A DNA stretch of 64,000 nucleotides from Gigaspora margarita (GCA_009809945.1 WTPW01000774.1:101380-165379); one strand, 5' to 3'; positions 1-11,289 are shown, counted from the first letter of the stretch. A program made the numbers and translations. The notes: a model not told the origin generated them from the sequence alone.

Positions 1-10
1 ACCCGGGGAT

Positions 11-885
11 TAGGGTTCTCAATGGGCCGGGTCAGGCCAGGTTTACCCAAACCCAAGCCCGGCCCATTGAATTATAAACCCAACCCAAGCCCGGCCCAAT
101 TCATCACGGGCTTGAAATATAAGCCCAAACCCGGCCCAAGCTTAGCTCAGCCCAACTCAAGCCCGGCCCAACCAAGCCCGGCCCAACCCAAGCCCAGCCC
201 AACCCAAACCTGCCCAACTCAAGCCCGGCCCGGCCCAACTCAAGTCCAGTTCAATCCAAGTCTGTCTAACCCAAGCCGGCCAATTCATAATTTGCAAATA
301 GTATTATAGTCAACTAATTAATTAATTAGTTAGTTAATTAATTGATTAAATGACTAATTAAATTAGTTAGTATATCAAAATGGCTTAGATATAATTGCAT
401 AGCTACTATGAAACAACTAGTTAATGATATCAACTAATTGACCAACTAATTGATTAATTAATTAATTGATTAATTATTGCCAATTGATTAATTGTCTAAT
501 AAAATTATTATTGATTAGTTGGCAACTTAGCAACTAAATCAATTTTCAATTTGGAATACTAAGATAATTATATTCTATAGATAACTTAATCATTAAAATG
601 TTAAATAACATATTCTTGAATCTATTATGCTATATTATACTAAAATTACAAACCTTACCAAATTAACTAGGATCAATTTTTAATCAATAGGAGCTATATA
701 TTTTTAATGGGTATTACTGGGTTTTATCGGGCCTCTTTATAATACCCGGGCCCGGCCCATTATTTTACAAGCCCAACCCAAGCCCGGCCCAATTAATCAC
801 GGGCCTAAAATTTGGGCCCAGGCCCGGCCCAGGCCCGGCCCAACCCACAAATTGTCGGGTTTGGCCCGGCCCATTGCAAACCCTA
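11..885. mobile_element. Non-autonomous hAT-like element with GC-rich arms
   Basis: The ends form terminal inverted repeats: TAGGGTTctCAATGGGCC on the left and its complement (TAGGGTTtgCAATGGGCC) on the right. A perfect 8-bp duplication, ccggggat, flanks them at 3-10 and 886-893, as expected of hAT transposases. Both arms (about 20-290 and 745-880) are built of degenerate GGCCCGG / CCCAACCCAAG units, and the 440-bp centre is TTAATTAA-rich. The open frame over 22-309 is only a translation of the CCCAAGCCC repeats, so I do not call it a gene. There is no transposase, so the element depends on one elsewhere. Confidence 0.85.
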
Positions 886-893
886 CCGGGGAT

Positions 894-1124
894 AGTCAAA
901 ACATTATGTAATCGTTAAAGATCTGTTAATCGTTATATATCGTTTCAAATAATTCTGATTATAATCGATTTATAGATATATAAGATTTAATATAAAAATT
1001 TGATATATATCGATTTAGATATATATCGATTTTTATCCAATTAATCGATATATAACGATATTTTATAATCGATATAAAACGATTAAGTGTTATATATCGA
1101 TCAATATATATATATAAAATTTGC
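894..1124. repeat. AT-rich ATCGATT-motif repeat
   Basis: The stretch is dominated by variants of atatatcgattt and aatcgttatat in both orientations, so it is partly self-complementary. It lies between the duplicated target of the preceding hAT-like element and the broken end of LINE A1. No coding potential is seen. It may be the remnant of a TIR element whose ends I could not place. Confidence 0.4.
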
Positions 1125-1337
1125 GGATGATAGCTGGATTTTGGGCAATCTTATTGCATAATCTTTTGCGGAGTTTCTGTATATTCTTTTCCAGAGGAGG
1201 TTTGGGTTTGTGCCTCTAATTATTGATTGAATAGTGCAATTACATAGGTCCCATTTGGAGGTGTTCTGTGTTTCCTGTAACTCCTATAAAATGCCTTCCT
1301 TTACTTCTGGAATGTCCTAGGCTTTTCTGTCAAATTT

Positions 1338-1953
1338 TTTTTTTTTTTATTTTAACCCTAGAGCTATGCTAGGGGCGCTGTTGGCGCTTCTTTTATTAAG
1401 GTCAATTTTTGGTCATGGGATCTCTATACACGAGTCCCTACATTTTTGTACATATTTGTAACGATCTACATCTATGCATCTATTACTATTTTTACCGTGG
1501 CTAACCGGTACTAAGCCTTCCTAATTTTTTTATTGTTTTTACCGTGGCTAATCGGTACTAAGCCATCCTATTTTATTCAACCAGAGTCATCCGGCGGTGT
1601 CATCGGCATTCGACCCATTTTGAACCTTCTAGAACTTTTTCATCCCCGAGGCAAGAAACAGATCAGAACAAATCCTCGTTAGGGCAGACTACTCCATGCT
1701 CCGTCCAATTCAGCCTGGAGCAGTTATCCTTCCGTTTCGGGTAATTCCAGTCAATCATTAAACAAAGAACAGGTCAACTGCAAACCCAACGTGGCTGTGC
1801 CGTCCAAACGTGGTCCTGGCATCCTAATTCAAGTCGTCCTTCACATGATCGTGTGTAGTTATTTCGCCGTTCGTAAGACTTGAACTGGCAACCTTGCGCT
1901 TGAAGCGGTTAGTGTCCTGGGAGTGCAACCACTACGCTATTGACCCGCAGGAC
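1338..1953 (-). mobile_element. SINE-1 (tRNA-like head A, tail I), young copy
   Basis: On the minus strand it begins with a tRNA-like head (gtcctgcgggtc, A box near 1933-1943, B box near 1880-1890). It ends with tail I (a GCGCC stem, then ctagggttaaaataaa and A's; seen on the plus strand as T's then tttaaccctagag). The duplication tttctgtcaaattt is at 1324-1337 and 1954-1967. It splits LINE A1, which resumes exactly after the duplication. It is nearly identical to copies at 52537 and 55841, so insertion was recent. Confidence 0.9.
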
Positions 1954-2662
1954 TTTCTGTCAAATTTCTGTTGAGATCTATTTGTATGTGAAGATTTGAA
2001 CGAAAATTCTGATTCCACCAGGAAGTGGTCAGAGTTGCTGAATCTTTTGCAGGTATTTTTACATAGATGGCTGAAGCTTGCTTCGATAAAGATATAGTCC
2101 AAGCATGTAGCTATTCTTTGCCCATGTTGTGTTGACTGATAAAATGTGAGAAAAGGGCTCTTGTTGGCAAACAGGGCCATGTCGTGTAATTAGTCAAGAT
2201 ATTTTGTATCAAGTCCCTAGAGTAGTTAGGTTGAACAGGTGCATTACTAATTCTGTTCTCATAGGGGCTCAGGTTTGCATTAAATTCGCCAGCAATGATG
2301 CAAATTTTTTCTTCTGTTGTTGTTGGGGTCCAATTTCAAAAAAGTGAACTCTATCTTCTTGTTTAGGAGGTGCATAAATGTTTGTAATTTGAAAAGGTTG
2401 TTGTTTGATTTCTGTGTTGATGGTGAGGATATGACCATCTTGAGATTCCTTAATTTTGGTGAGTTCTATATTTCTTTTTTCTGCCAGTACTGCTGTTTTT
2501 GAGGACCAGATTGAGCTATATCCCCATTGTTGTGCTAGAAAGTTTCTTGTAGAGATGTCCTTAAAATTAGTTTTCTGAATTAAAATAATGTCATAATTAT
2601 ACGATTTGAGAAGTGTGAGTGTCTTTTGTGCTTTGGGTCTATTGTTTAGACCTTTTATATTA

Positions 2663-2949
2663 CTGTATATGCTCGAAAATAAGCACCCCCTGAAAATAAG
2701 CACACCCATGCAAAATCTCAAAAATCTGCTAACAGTCGCTACATATAAAAATCTAAATTTTACTAAGTAAACCTCAAAAGTGCAATTAAGTAAATTGTTC
2801 AGGACATCAAATTACACCTATAGTAAAAATTTAGTATTATTTGGACAACTTTTTATTAGTACGTTTTTTAATTTTTCAAAAAATTCAATTATTCGAAAAT
2901 AAGCACACCCTACATATTGGGAGGGGTGCTTATTTTCAAGTATATACGG
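2663..2949. mobile_element. Mariner-like MITE with GAAAATAAGC ends
   Basis: The terminal inverted repeats are about 26 bp, C(T/C)GTATATRCTYGAAAATAA followed by GCACCCC. TA dinucleotides flank them at 2661-2662 and 2950-2951. The paralogous LINE copy at about 11318-11335 lacks the insert and carries a single TA at this point, which confirms the insertion site and the TA duplication. The interior is AT-rich and has no transposase. Confidence 0.85.
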
Positions 2950-2992
2950 TAAGTGTAGTGATTTTGAATATGATACAAATATAAGAGTTCAG

Positions 2993-4622
2993 CTATACTA
3001 AGGAGGGGGAGCTTAGTATTGGTTGAGTATTCCCGTGAACCTTGTATAGTTGTTCAACTTGCAGGTATTTCTTAACAAGTTTTTTGTATCCATCCATATC
3101 TCCAATTTTTGTTATGCCATGCGGTGCATTTGTATAGGATGATTTTTCTGAAGTGGTATGGGTTATGGTGCGTTCCCATGGGTTTGACAAGTTTTCCAAT
3201 TTGGGGTGTCCATTATGGGTTTGTTAGACATTTCTATAGATGAAACGTTTTTTAAATTTTGTGTTTCCATGTCTGTATCGACTGGCTCATAGTTGTTGGA
3301 TATATCCATATCTGCAGAAGAGAGTTTGTTAACTGTTTCTTCTGACTTATCCCTATTGATGTAAGGATTGTCAGGACTGAATTCAACTATTGAGGCCTTA
3401 AGTTCTCTGCATTTTTTTTTTGACATGCTCTTCTTTTTCACAATAATAGCAAACTTTAGGGGCTTCTCTCCACTCTGTTGTTACTTTGTGATCCCCAACA
3501 TGAGTGCTTCTGGGGATTCTAGAGTGTAGATCAGAGTTGTCCGTAATTTCAAAGGTGATTAGCCATTGATCAGAGCAAATTTTGGTACCTTCATATAGAA
3601 GGGGTTTAATTGCATTGATGTATTTCTGAGCTTCACTGTAAGGTAGAATTATTGGGATGTAACTAAAGAAAGTGCATTGAAAGATAGTAATTCTGGCAGA
3701 GGTGTAGTGCTGTGTTCTCTCTTTGTTTTTGAAAATTAGTTCAAGAGAGGCTCTTTTCCCTCTTACTGAGTGAGTCTTGGCTGCTATCAAGTCCTCATTT
3801 AGCTTGAGAGTCAGATTCTGTATGTCAATGATAAGTGCATTATCATTCTTGAATTGGATTTTATGTTTGGGTGTTGTGTTTGTAAAGCTTGCTTTACCAC
3901 CCTTGAATTTGGTGAAGAGGTCTGACCACTGTTTTGGTTTACTCCCCCTGGAAGAGAATGTAGCAAGTGGTGATGATGGTCAAGTTAGATCTTTTGTATT
4001 TCTATCTGGTGTGTTTTGATCCTTATTCCTTATCAACTTGGTGCACATGCGCATCTGAGGGGTTGTTTCCCAAGTGAATCACATGATTTGCATTGTTGAT
4101 ATCACCTGTCCGAAGCACATATTCTTCTGCCAACTCTTTGTTTATCTGGTTCATGTGATTTGTATCTGTTAATGGGTTACATGTATTGTTTTGATCTTTT
4201 CCTTTGGTAGTTTCGGAGGCATCTTTGATGTTGTTTTCATTTTTTAGTACCTTTTTAGTTTGGTCTTCCTCACTAATTGTGGTATCATTGGTAATTAAAA
4301 TGATAAGGTATTTATTTCCCAACACTTGGTTATTTTCAGAGCCCAAGTCTGTTACTGCAGCATTTTCACTATTTTCTTTAAGCACCAGAGCATTCCTGTG
4401 TTCAATTTTTTGTTCTGTTTGCATTGCCCAGCTTGATGTGTCCTCTGTGGTTGTTGATTTCTCCTGACTCTCTAGTTCCAAGATATGGAAAGTATTCAAA
4501 CTTGAGCTCTTCGAGCCAAAGGTTTTTTTGATTTGTCTGTTCTTTGTAAAGCAAAAGTTTTTCTTTGTTTTCTTTCCTGTTGTGTTAAAAAGCTTGGCCT
4601 TTTTGCTCAGTTGTTTACCCAT
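2993..4622 (-). pseudogene. LINE A1 ORF1 (RNA-binding Gag-like protein), broken
   Basis: The start is at 4622 (MGKQLSKKAKL). A charged, low-complexity N-terminal region of about 200 residues is open to 4023. A second block (3790-3398, another frame) contains the conserved ORF1 fold region, with IPIILPYSEA and DQWLITFEITD, ending in the zinc knuckle CYYCEKEEHVKKK. The knuckle has lost its last Cys. A hydrophilic tail follows to 2993. Frameshifts separate the blocks. The product of an intact copy would coat LINE RNA as a ribonucleoprotein; this copy is dead. Confidence 0.75.
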
Positions 4623-4775
4623 ATCTATTGCAACTAGTTTACGTTTTTTGAGTCAAAGGGCTTTTGTCTCATGTTCATTATAAAAGGAGACTATAGGATT
4701 TTGACTAAAAATTTTGTTGCTATTGGGTTCCGGAAAAGAACCGGAAGGAGTTTTATATATACTTTTTTTTTTTTT

Positions 4776-5187
4776 ATTATTATTTTATTTGTTAATGTCA
4801 AGTACAGGAATAGGATAGTAAGTTACAATTATATCAGGATGAAATATAAAGAAATACTATATTTAAAATTCCTAACTAATCATCTAATAATCTATGCAAT
4901 AGGCAAGTTTATTACTTGCAGTCAGGGCTAACCATTAAACCNCTACAGAAAAAAGATGTGACATTTTACCTCATACTTTTCTATTTTAAACTAAAAGATT
5001 AAATTTTTAGTTTAAGAAGGCTAGAGGAAACCAATATATGCATTTTTTAATTTACTTTATAATTATATTTTACAATTATTCACTAAAGATTGAATAAATT
5101 GTATAAGAAGAAAATTTTTTAATTAAGTTGTGACAAAACAAACTTATCTCTAATAGCATTTTTAATTAATTTCATGTTAATTTATAA
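4776..5187. other. AT-rich interval, no feature seen
   Basis: The interval lies between the 5' end of LINE A1 and SINE-2. It contains one ambiguous base (4942) and short A/T runs. I see no gene, no TIR pair and no RNA-like structure. Confidence 0.5.
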
Positions 5188-5205
5188 AAATTTTTTTAAG
5201 GCTTA

Positions 5206-5935
5206 GACCTGCGGGCCAATAGCGTAGGTGGTTACGTTTCCAGGTCCCCAAACTCAAGGTCGCCAGTTCAAGCCCCACTAGGAACAATAATTTTACACGG
5301 AGTCGCGAGACGGACGGGCTGAGCCAGGGTGCCAGGACCACGTGTGGGTTTATAACCACATTTGGCCGCTTTATAAAATATGACATATGACAACAGGACC
5401 CCTAGTGAAGATCCAGACAAATAAGGACTAGTCCCAGTTAAAATCCTCCGGTATAAATAAGGTCAACCAGATCCACCCGAAAATGGAAGGACGATCCTCC
5501 CAGAATGAATTGGATGGGACATTGAGTAGTACCAGGGGTGTCCGCTTCTACCTCTGACGAAAGAAGGTTCTAGAAGAAACAGGATGGGTCGATTGAAGCG
5601 CCGTTGCCGGGTACTCAGGTTGGGTGCAAACATTTGCGAGATTCCGGTTGTGAAAAAATCCCCCGGTAGCGCATAAAAAGGGTCAGCCGGTAATAAAAAC
5701 TGGTTGGGTTCGAGATATGGCTTAGTATCGATTTAGCCACGATAGAACATAGACACAGGTAAAAACAAAGAAGGCTTCGGTGGATATAGTACTAGTTAGA
5801 TAGGATATGTAATAACAAAAAATGTAGGGGGCCCAGGTTGTCAGGTTCCCATGACCAAAAATAAAAAAGACCTTAATAAAAGATGTGCCAACTGCGCCCG
5901 CCCGGACTTGAGATGGGTGGTTAAAATAAAAAAAA
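5206..5935 (+). mobile_element. SINE-2 (head B, tail I variant)
   Basis: It begins gacctgcgggcc with A-box-like tagcgtaggtgg and B-box-like agttcaagccc (5267-5277), and ends gtgccaactgcgcccgcc...gggtggttaaaataaa plus A's. The duplication aatttttttaaggctta is present on both sides (near 5188-5205 and 5935-5951). The 5' half resembles head-B SINEs. The 3' half, with ggcttagtatcgatttagcc, resembles the body of head-A SINEs, so the copy is a chimera. Confidence 0.88.
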
Positions 5936-6289
5936 ATTTTTTTAAGGCTTAATAATATTCTTTCAAAAGTTATAAGTATATGAGAAAGTTTTACAAGTAC
6001 AATTAGTGTCACAAATAGGTAATAAATCACTATAAATAAAAAAGTAAAATTGCTTTGCAGAAGTAGCTGTCTTTTCAATAATTATTTTGCAATAATTAAT
6101 ATAATAAGAATAAGAGAATTACTATGCTTAACTGAGGGAAATTTCCCTCCTGGTTATACAGATCAGATCATGATCTACATTTAAGTATCTTTTTTTTTTT
6201 GTTTATATCATTTTTTAGTTTTTATTTTACTAATTTTTTTTTCTTTTTTTTCAGCTGTTTTTCTTCCTCTGGTGTCTTCACTTTGGTGC

Positions 6290-7060
6290 TTCACACAGCT
6301 TCTTGAAGTTTTCATATGCTGGAGCCATGGCTTGTATCGCTGTATGTTAGAGCCATCTGTTACTTAGTGCCATCGTATATTAGTGATGGTAATTCCATTC
6401 GTCGTCGCTTGTATGTTGGTGCTATTGTATTGATGCTTTTATTTGTAGGTCAGTATTGTGCTGCTGTGTTTTCTTTCGTATGCTAGTGCCTTTGTACTTT
6501 GTAATTGTCAGTGTTACTGTTAGTTTCATGTTGCTATTTTGGTGTCATTGCTGATGTCGTTTATGGCATTACTTTTTTTTTTTGTTTGTGTCTTTTTGTT
6601 TACTATGTTTTTTACTAACTGCTTGTTTGTTCGCCGCTGGGTTAATATATTTATTAGTGTGTCATCATATGTTGGAGCAGTCACTTGGTGTCATTGCATA
6701 TTAGTAATTGTAATTCCGTTTGTATGAAGGTGTCATCGCTTGTATGTTGGTGCCGTTGTACTGATAGTTTTATTTGTATGACAGTGTTGTGCTGCTAGTA
6801 TTTTCGTTAGTATGCTGGTGCCTTCGTAACTGTCGGTGTTGCTATTAGTTTTACATTTCATTTTGGCATTACTGCTAATGTCGTTCATGGGGAGTACCTT
6901 TTTCTTTTTTTTTTGTTTGTGTCTTTTCGTTCACCTTGTTCTTTACTAACTGCTTGTTTATTTGCCACTGGGTTAATGTATTTGTTAGTGCTGTAGCTTT
7001 GTTTTGTCTTATATTGGCACGTCACTTGGAAATTTAGCTGCTGCGGATTTATTGCCGGGT
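6290..7060. repeat. Degenerate minisatellite (gtatgttggtgccatcg type)
   Basis: Irregular tandem copies of a unit of about 20-30 bp are related to gtatgttggtgccattgt. A larger duplication repeats the stretch around 6540-6640 (ttttttttttgtttgtgtc...actaactgcttgttt) at about 6900-6960. Open frames here, such as 6539-6727, read only the repeats. A similar G/T-rich repeat recurs at 63770-64000. Confidence 0.65.
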
Positions 7061-7080
7061 TGGTATCATTTGGTTTAGGG

Positions 7081-7380
7081 TTGTGAGTTAAAGGTAGGGT
7101 AAGGATAAATTAAGTCATGAGTTGGAATTTAGTAGGGTAAATACAGACATGGGTTAAAGGTTAGGGTAAGGTTTAGGGTTGTGTGTTAAAGATTAGAGTA
7201 AGGATAAATTAAGATGTGGGGTAGAATTTAGAATAAGGGTAAATACGGACATGGGTTATAGGTTCAGGTAAGGTTTAGTATTGTGGGTTAAAGATTAGGA
7301 TAAGGATAAATTAGGATGCGAGGTATAATTTAGAGTAAGGACATGGGTTATAGGTTAGAGTAAGGTTTTGGACAGAGTTA
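7081..7380. repeat. Three tandem ~100-bp units with telomere-like gggtta motifs
   Basis: Units start with ttgtgagttaaag (7081), ttgtgtgttaaag (7179) and ttgtgggttaaag (7281). Each contains ggataaattaag, gaatttag and acatgggtta..aggtt. Motifs such as ttagggtaaggtttagggtt resemble degenerate telomere repeats, but there is no pure array. Confidence 0.7.
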
Positions 7381-7655
7381 GTGGAATATTATATATGTTA
7401 CGAAACATAAATATAATACAATAATTAAATAACAATAATATAATAAATATATAAATAGTTATAATATAATAAAATTTAAATTTTATATAAAATCGATCTT
7501 GCAACATTATTGGTCGATATGCAGATCGTATAACAGAGAAATTTCTCCTAGTTAAGATTAGCAGTTCTCTAAGAATAAATATAAAAGTAAAATTGCTTTT
7601 GCAATAATATATATTTAAATATTAAATTTATTGTATTTATAAAATTTAAGTTCAT

Positions 7656-8630
7656 GGGTGTGGTGACTTAGGGAAGTTGGTAAGTTGTCACCCCCAAGTG
7701 GTAGGTCTAGGGTTCAAATCCCACTGGCAATGCTTTGAAAAATAGACCTGTGTTCCGGTAACTGTTTTTTGTCGATTGGTTGGGTACATTACCTGTAGGC
7801 CTTGGTACACCATCTCAAATAGGAGCTTTCGGGCACACAAAATCCAAGGAACCAGAGAAATGGAAACCCATTTGGCAAGCCCTATGTAAGGAGATAGCAA
7901 AGATCTTTGACAGTGCTACCAGAACCAGAATATCAGAAACCAGAGCCGGAGGATTGGACAACAAGATCCTCGAGGAGGAGGTTCACCAACCTGGCCGCTG
8001 GAGTTGCACCGGAGGAAAAGGACCTATGTTCCGGTAGTAGTTACCAAGGGAAGAAAGCCATATCGACCCTTCTGGGCTAACTGGTTTGGAAGTTTGGGAA
8101 TTCGGTATAAGGACCGGTAGGATGGTGACGGTGGGTGCTGGGATCGGAGCGAACCTTGTAAGGGCAGAAGTAGGTAATGGTAGCGGTTTAGGTAACCCCT
8201 GGACTGCAAGTATATAGGTAAAGCTATAGCGTAAGTTACCGAAATGTAGGTAATACCTGTGTAGGACAGGGACTGCTCTACCAAGTGTGCCGCAAGGATA
8301 AACTAGTCCTAAGGGGATTCCGCAAGCAGCCTTGACTGACTCATGTAACAGAGAACTGTACCGGTGATACAAGGAGGATTTGGCAGAAGGAGCGTGGACC
8401 AGAGGGTTTAAATAGGTAACCCTCTAGTCGGGTTGCAGGTATGGCAACTAGTGTAGAACCTTCGGGCAGACTACTTAAATTAGACAACCAAAAGTTGTAT
8501 GTGTGGCTAGTTGTACTTTCATCTATGTAACAAATGTCAGGTGTGCCCCTGGAGGCACCCGTTATCTGACTTACTTGAATAAAAACCTTTCCCCATAGTG
8601 GTAACTTTGACACAGAAAAAAAAATAAATA
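7656..8630 (+). mobile_element. SINE-3: long (~975 bp) tRNA-headed retroposon of a different family
   Basis: An 8-bp duplication, aagttcat, flanks it (7648-7655 and 8631-8638). The 5' end carries a tRNA-like polymerase III promoter: A box TAGGGAAGTTGG (7669-7680) and B box GGTTCAAATCC (7711-7721). The 3' end is an A-rich tail after aactttgacacag. The body has no match elsewhere in the window, and its end does not resemble tail I or II. Several overlapping frames exist on both strands (for example 7983-8372 minus), but none has a recognisable domain, so I do not call a gene. Confidence 0.7.
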
Positions 8631-8853
8631 AAGTTCATTAACAATTAAAAAATTATTATTAATATTATTAATAGTTATTATATTAAATTTATTTTTAATT
8701 TAAAATTAGTATTTAAAAACTCTTTCTAGTTTACCACTGGAACCCAATAGCAACAAAATTTCTAGTCAAAATTCTATAGTACCTTTTATTACCAAACATA
8801 GGGCAAAAGCCTCTTGACTCAGAAAGCGTAAACTTGTTGCAATAAATATAAAT

Positions 8854-10384
8854 ATGGGTAAACAACCAAAAAAAAGGCCAAGCTTTCCAACACAACAGAA
8901 AAGGAAAACAAAGAAAAAACTTTCCGCTTTACAAAGAACAGACAAATCAAGAAAACCTTTGGCTCAAAGAGCTTGAGTTTGAACACTTTCCAAATCTTGG
9001 AACTACAAAGAAAATAGTGAAAACACTGCTGAAATAGTCTTGGGCTCTGACAATGACCAAGTGTTGAGAAATTAAAACCTTAAGGAAGACCAAACTGATA
9101 AGGTATTAAAAAATAAAAACAACTTCAAAGATGCCCCCGAAACTACCAAAGGGAAAGATCAAAACAATACACATAATAATGTCAACAATAAAAATCATGT
9201 GATTCACTCGGGAGACAACCCGTTAGATGCACACGTGCATCAAGTTGATAAGGATCAAAATGCACCAGATGGGAATACAAAAGATTTAACTCGACCACTA
9301 CCACCACCTGCTACATCCTCTCCCAGGGGAAGTAAACCAAAACAGTGGTCAGACCTCTTTACCAAATTCAAGGGTGGTAAAGCAAGCTTTACAAACACAA
9401 CACCCAAATATAAAATCCAATCTAAGAATGATAATGCACTTATCATTGACATACAGAATCTGAACAATATCTCTACCAATGATATAATTGCAATACTGGC
9501 TCTCAAGCTAAACGGTGACTTAATAGCAGCCAAGACTCACTCAGTAAGAGGAAAAGATCCTCTCTTGAACTAATCTTCAAAAACAAAGAGAGAACACAAC
9601 ACTATGCCTCTGCTGGAATTACCATCATTCAACGTACCTTCTTTGGTTACATTCCAATGAACCTTAGTTGGTCCTTCCTTACATTGAAGCTCAGAAATAC
9701 TCCAATGGGTGACATAGAAACAACTACAGACTTAATTCTGGAAGCATTCCAGAACGTTGACCGGATTGCCGCAATTAAACCCCTTCTATATAAAGGTACC
9801 AAAATTTGCTCTGATCAATGGCTGATTACCTTCGAAATTACGGATGACCCTGACTTACACTCTAGAATTCCCAGAAGCTCTCATGTTGGGATCACAAAGT
9901 AACAACAGAGTAGAGAGAAGCCCCTAAAGTTTGCTATTATTGTGAAAAAGAAGAGTATATCAAAAAAGTGTGCGGAGAACTTTAGGCCTCAATAGAGGCT
10001 AAACGCGTCTTGAGGGCAGCCAAACTCCAAAGAGAAGATACAGCTGCCGTTGAAACACCTACTCCTCCTCTTGAATTCAGTCCTGACAATCCTGGCATCA
10101 ATAGGAGCAAGTCAGAAGAACCAGTTAACAAACTCTTTTCTACTGACATGGACATATCCAAAGATTATGAGCTAGTTGACACAGACATGAAAACACAAAA
10201 CTTAAAAAAGGTTTCATCTATTGAAATGTCTAACAAACCCATAATGGACACCTCTGAATTGGAAATCTTGTCGAACCCATGGGAACCCACCACAACCCAT
10301 ACCCATCTTAGAGGAACTACTGCACCACATGGCGAAATAAAAATCAGAGACATGGATGGGTATGAAGAACTTGTTAAGAAATAA
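8854..10384 (+). pseudogene. LINE A2 ORF1, broken
   Basis: The ATG at 8854 starts MGKQP as in the other A copies. The N-terminal region is frameshifted several times. An open block at 9199-9573 holds the NDNALIIDIQNL segment. The next block (9657-9902) holds DQWLITFEITDDPDLHSRIP. The knuckle near 9938 reads CYYCEKEEYIKKVC, with the His replaced by Tyr. The tail block 10010-10384 ends in DGYEELVKK. A CCHC RNA-binding role is inferred from the family. Confidence 0.75.
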
Positions 10385-10491
10385 ATATCTGCAAGTTGGA
10401 CAACCATACAAGGTTCATGGGAATACTCATTATAGTACTCCCATTACAAGCAACCAACACTAAGCTTCCCCACCTTATTGTAGCTAAACTT

Positions 10492-11264
10492 TTTTTTTTT
10501 TTTTTTTTAAACCCTAGTCGTATTGCTAGGGGCGCTGAGTGGCGCTTCTTTATTATGACCTTTTTGTTATTAATTTTTACATTTTTATTTTTTATACATT
10601 TTTGTAATGATCTACATATATGTATCTATTTACTATTATCTACCGCGGCTAACCGGTACTAAGCTATCCTATTTTGGTTTTATTGTCCCAACTGGTTTCA
10701 ACCAGTTGGCCTATTTTACTATCGAGAGTTTCAACTATAGTTCTTGTATACCCATTTCGGGGTATCCAGCGATATTTTCCTTAGCGCCCGACCCAATTCG
10801 ATTCTTCCAGAACTTTTTCGTCCCCGAGGTCACTTGCTCGCCCCGTTAGAGCAGACTACTCCATGTTCTATCCAATCCGTCTTGAGCCGGTCATTCCTCC
10901 AACTTTAGCTTCCGACCTCGTCCAATTCATCCAGAATTTTTTCATCCCCAAGGCGGACAGCGGTACACCTCGTTAGAGCAGATTACTCCATATTCCGTCT
11001 GATTCGTATTTGGAACGGTCACCTTCTGTTTTTGGATAAGATCTGGTTTCTATTTCCAAACGGGGGATACAGCTGTACAACTATAAAGAACACAACTTGC
11101 TGTGGCTGAGCTGTCTAAACGTGGTCCTAGCATCCTAATTCAAGTCGTCCTTCACATGATCGTGTGTAGTTATTTTGCCGTTCATAAGACTTGAACTGGC
11201 GACCTTACGCTTGAAACAGTTAATGTCCTGGGAGCGCAACCACTACGCTATCGGCCCGCAGGAC
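10492..11264 (-). mobile_element. SINE-4 (head A, tail I subtype gtcgtattgc)
   Basis: The plus strand shows T's, then aaaccctagtcgtattgcta and ggggcgctgagtggcgcttc (tail I subtype). It ends at cggcccgcaggac, the reverse of the head. The perfect duplication ttgtagctaaactt lies at 10478-10491 and 11265-11278. The closest relative here is SINE-9, which shares the same tail subtype and body. It separates ORF1 from ORF2 of LINE A2. Confidence 0.9.
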
Positions 11265-11289
11265 TTGTAGCTAAACTTCTATATTTCTC

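Larger units (their letters stand above)
1125..2971 (-). pseudogene. LINE A1 ORF2 remnant: APE-type endonuclease
   Basis: The N-terminal half of ORF2, read from 2971 towards 1125. Recognisable endonuclease blocks are KGLNNRPKAQ, DIILIQKTN (normally QETN, so the catalytic Glu is Lys here), NIYAPP, then CLDYIFIEA and the terminal SNSDH block. The start codon aligned with the ATG of copy A2 (11290) is ATA at 2969-2971. The frame is broken by a MITE near its start and by a SINE near the end, and the reverse transcriptase is absent. It cannot make an active enzyme. Confidence 0.8.
1125..4775 (-). mobile_element. LINE A1, 3'-deleted non-LTR retrotransposon
   Basis: This is a minus-strand copy of lineage A. 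The 5' UTR is near 4640-4770, followed by ORF1 and the endonuclease half of ORF2. The sequence stops at about 1125, in the linker before the reverse transcriptase. It aligns by eye with the more complete copy at 46240-52215. Because the 3' part is missing, this is not normal 5' truncation; a deletion or recombination removed it. A SINE (1338-1953) and a MITE (2663-2949) were inserted later. Confidence 0.8.
6114..7569. mobile_element. Mutator-like non-autonomous element packed with tandem repeats
   Basis: The termini GAGAATTACTATGCTTAACT and GAGAACTGCTAATCTTAACT (the latter on the opposite strand) form inverted repeats. They extend through a gGAAATTTC palindrome and TTATACaGATC for about 50 bp. 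A 9-bp duplication, taagaataa, lies at 6105-6113 and 7570-7578, the size produced by Mutator-type transposases. The interior is almost entirely tandem repeat, annotated separately. No transposase is present. Confidence 0.75.

Noticed and set aside
22..309. Open frame rich in Pro/Lys over the first 300 bases
   Set aside because: It is a translation of CCCAAGCCCGGCC repeats inside a TIR element with a perfect TSD; there is no domain.
6539..6727. Hydrophobic 62-codon frame resembling a membrane peptide
   Set aside because: Translation of the T-rich minisatellite in the Mutator-like element.
7081..7380. Subtelomeric origin of the window from gggtta motifs
   Set aside because: Units are ~100 bp with only occasional telomere-like strings; the array sits inside a transposon with TSDs, so it says nothing about chromosome position.
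7983..8372. 129-codon minus-strand frame
   Set aside because: Lies inside SINE-3, overlaps another frame (8024-8284), and shows no recognisable domain.
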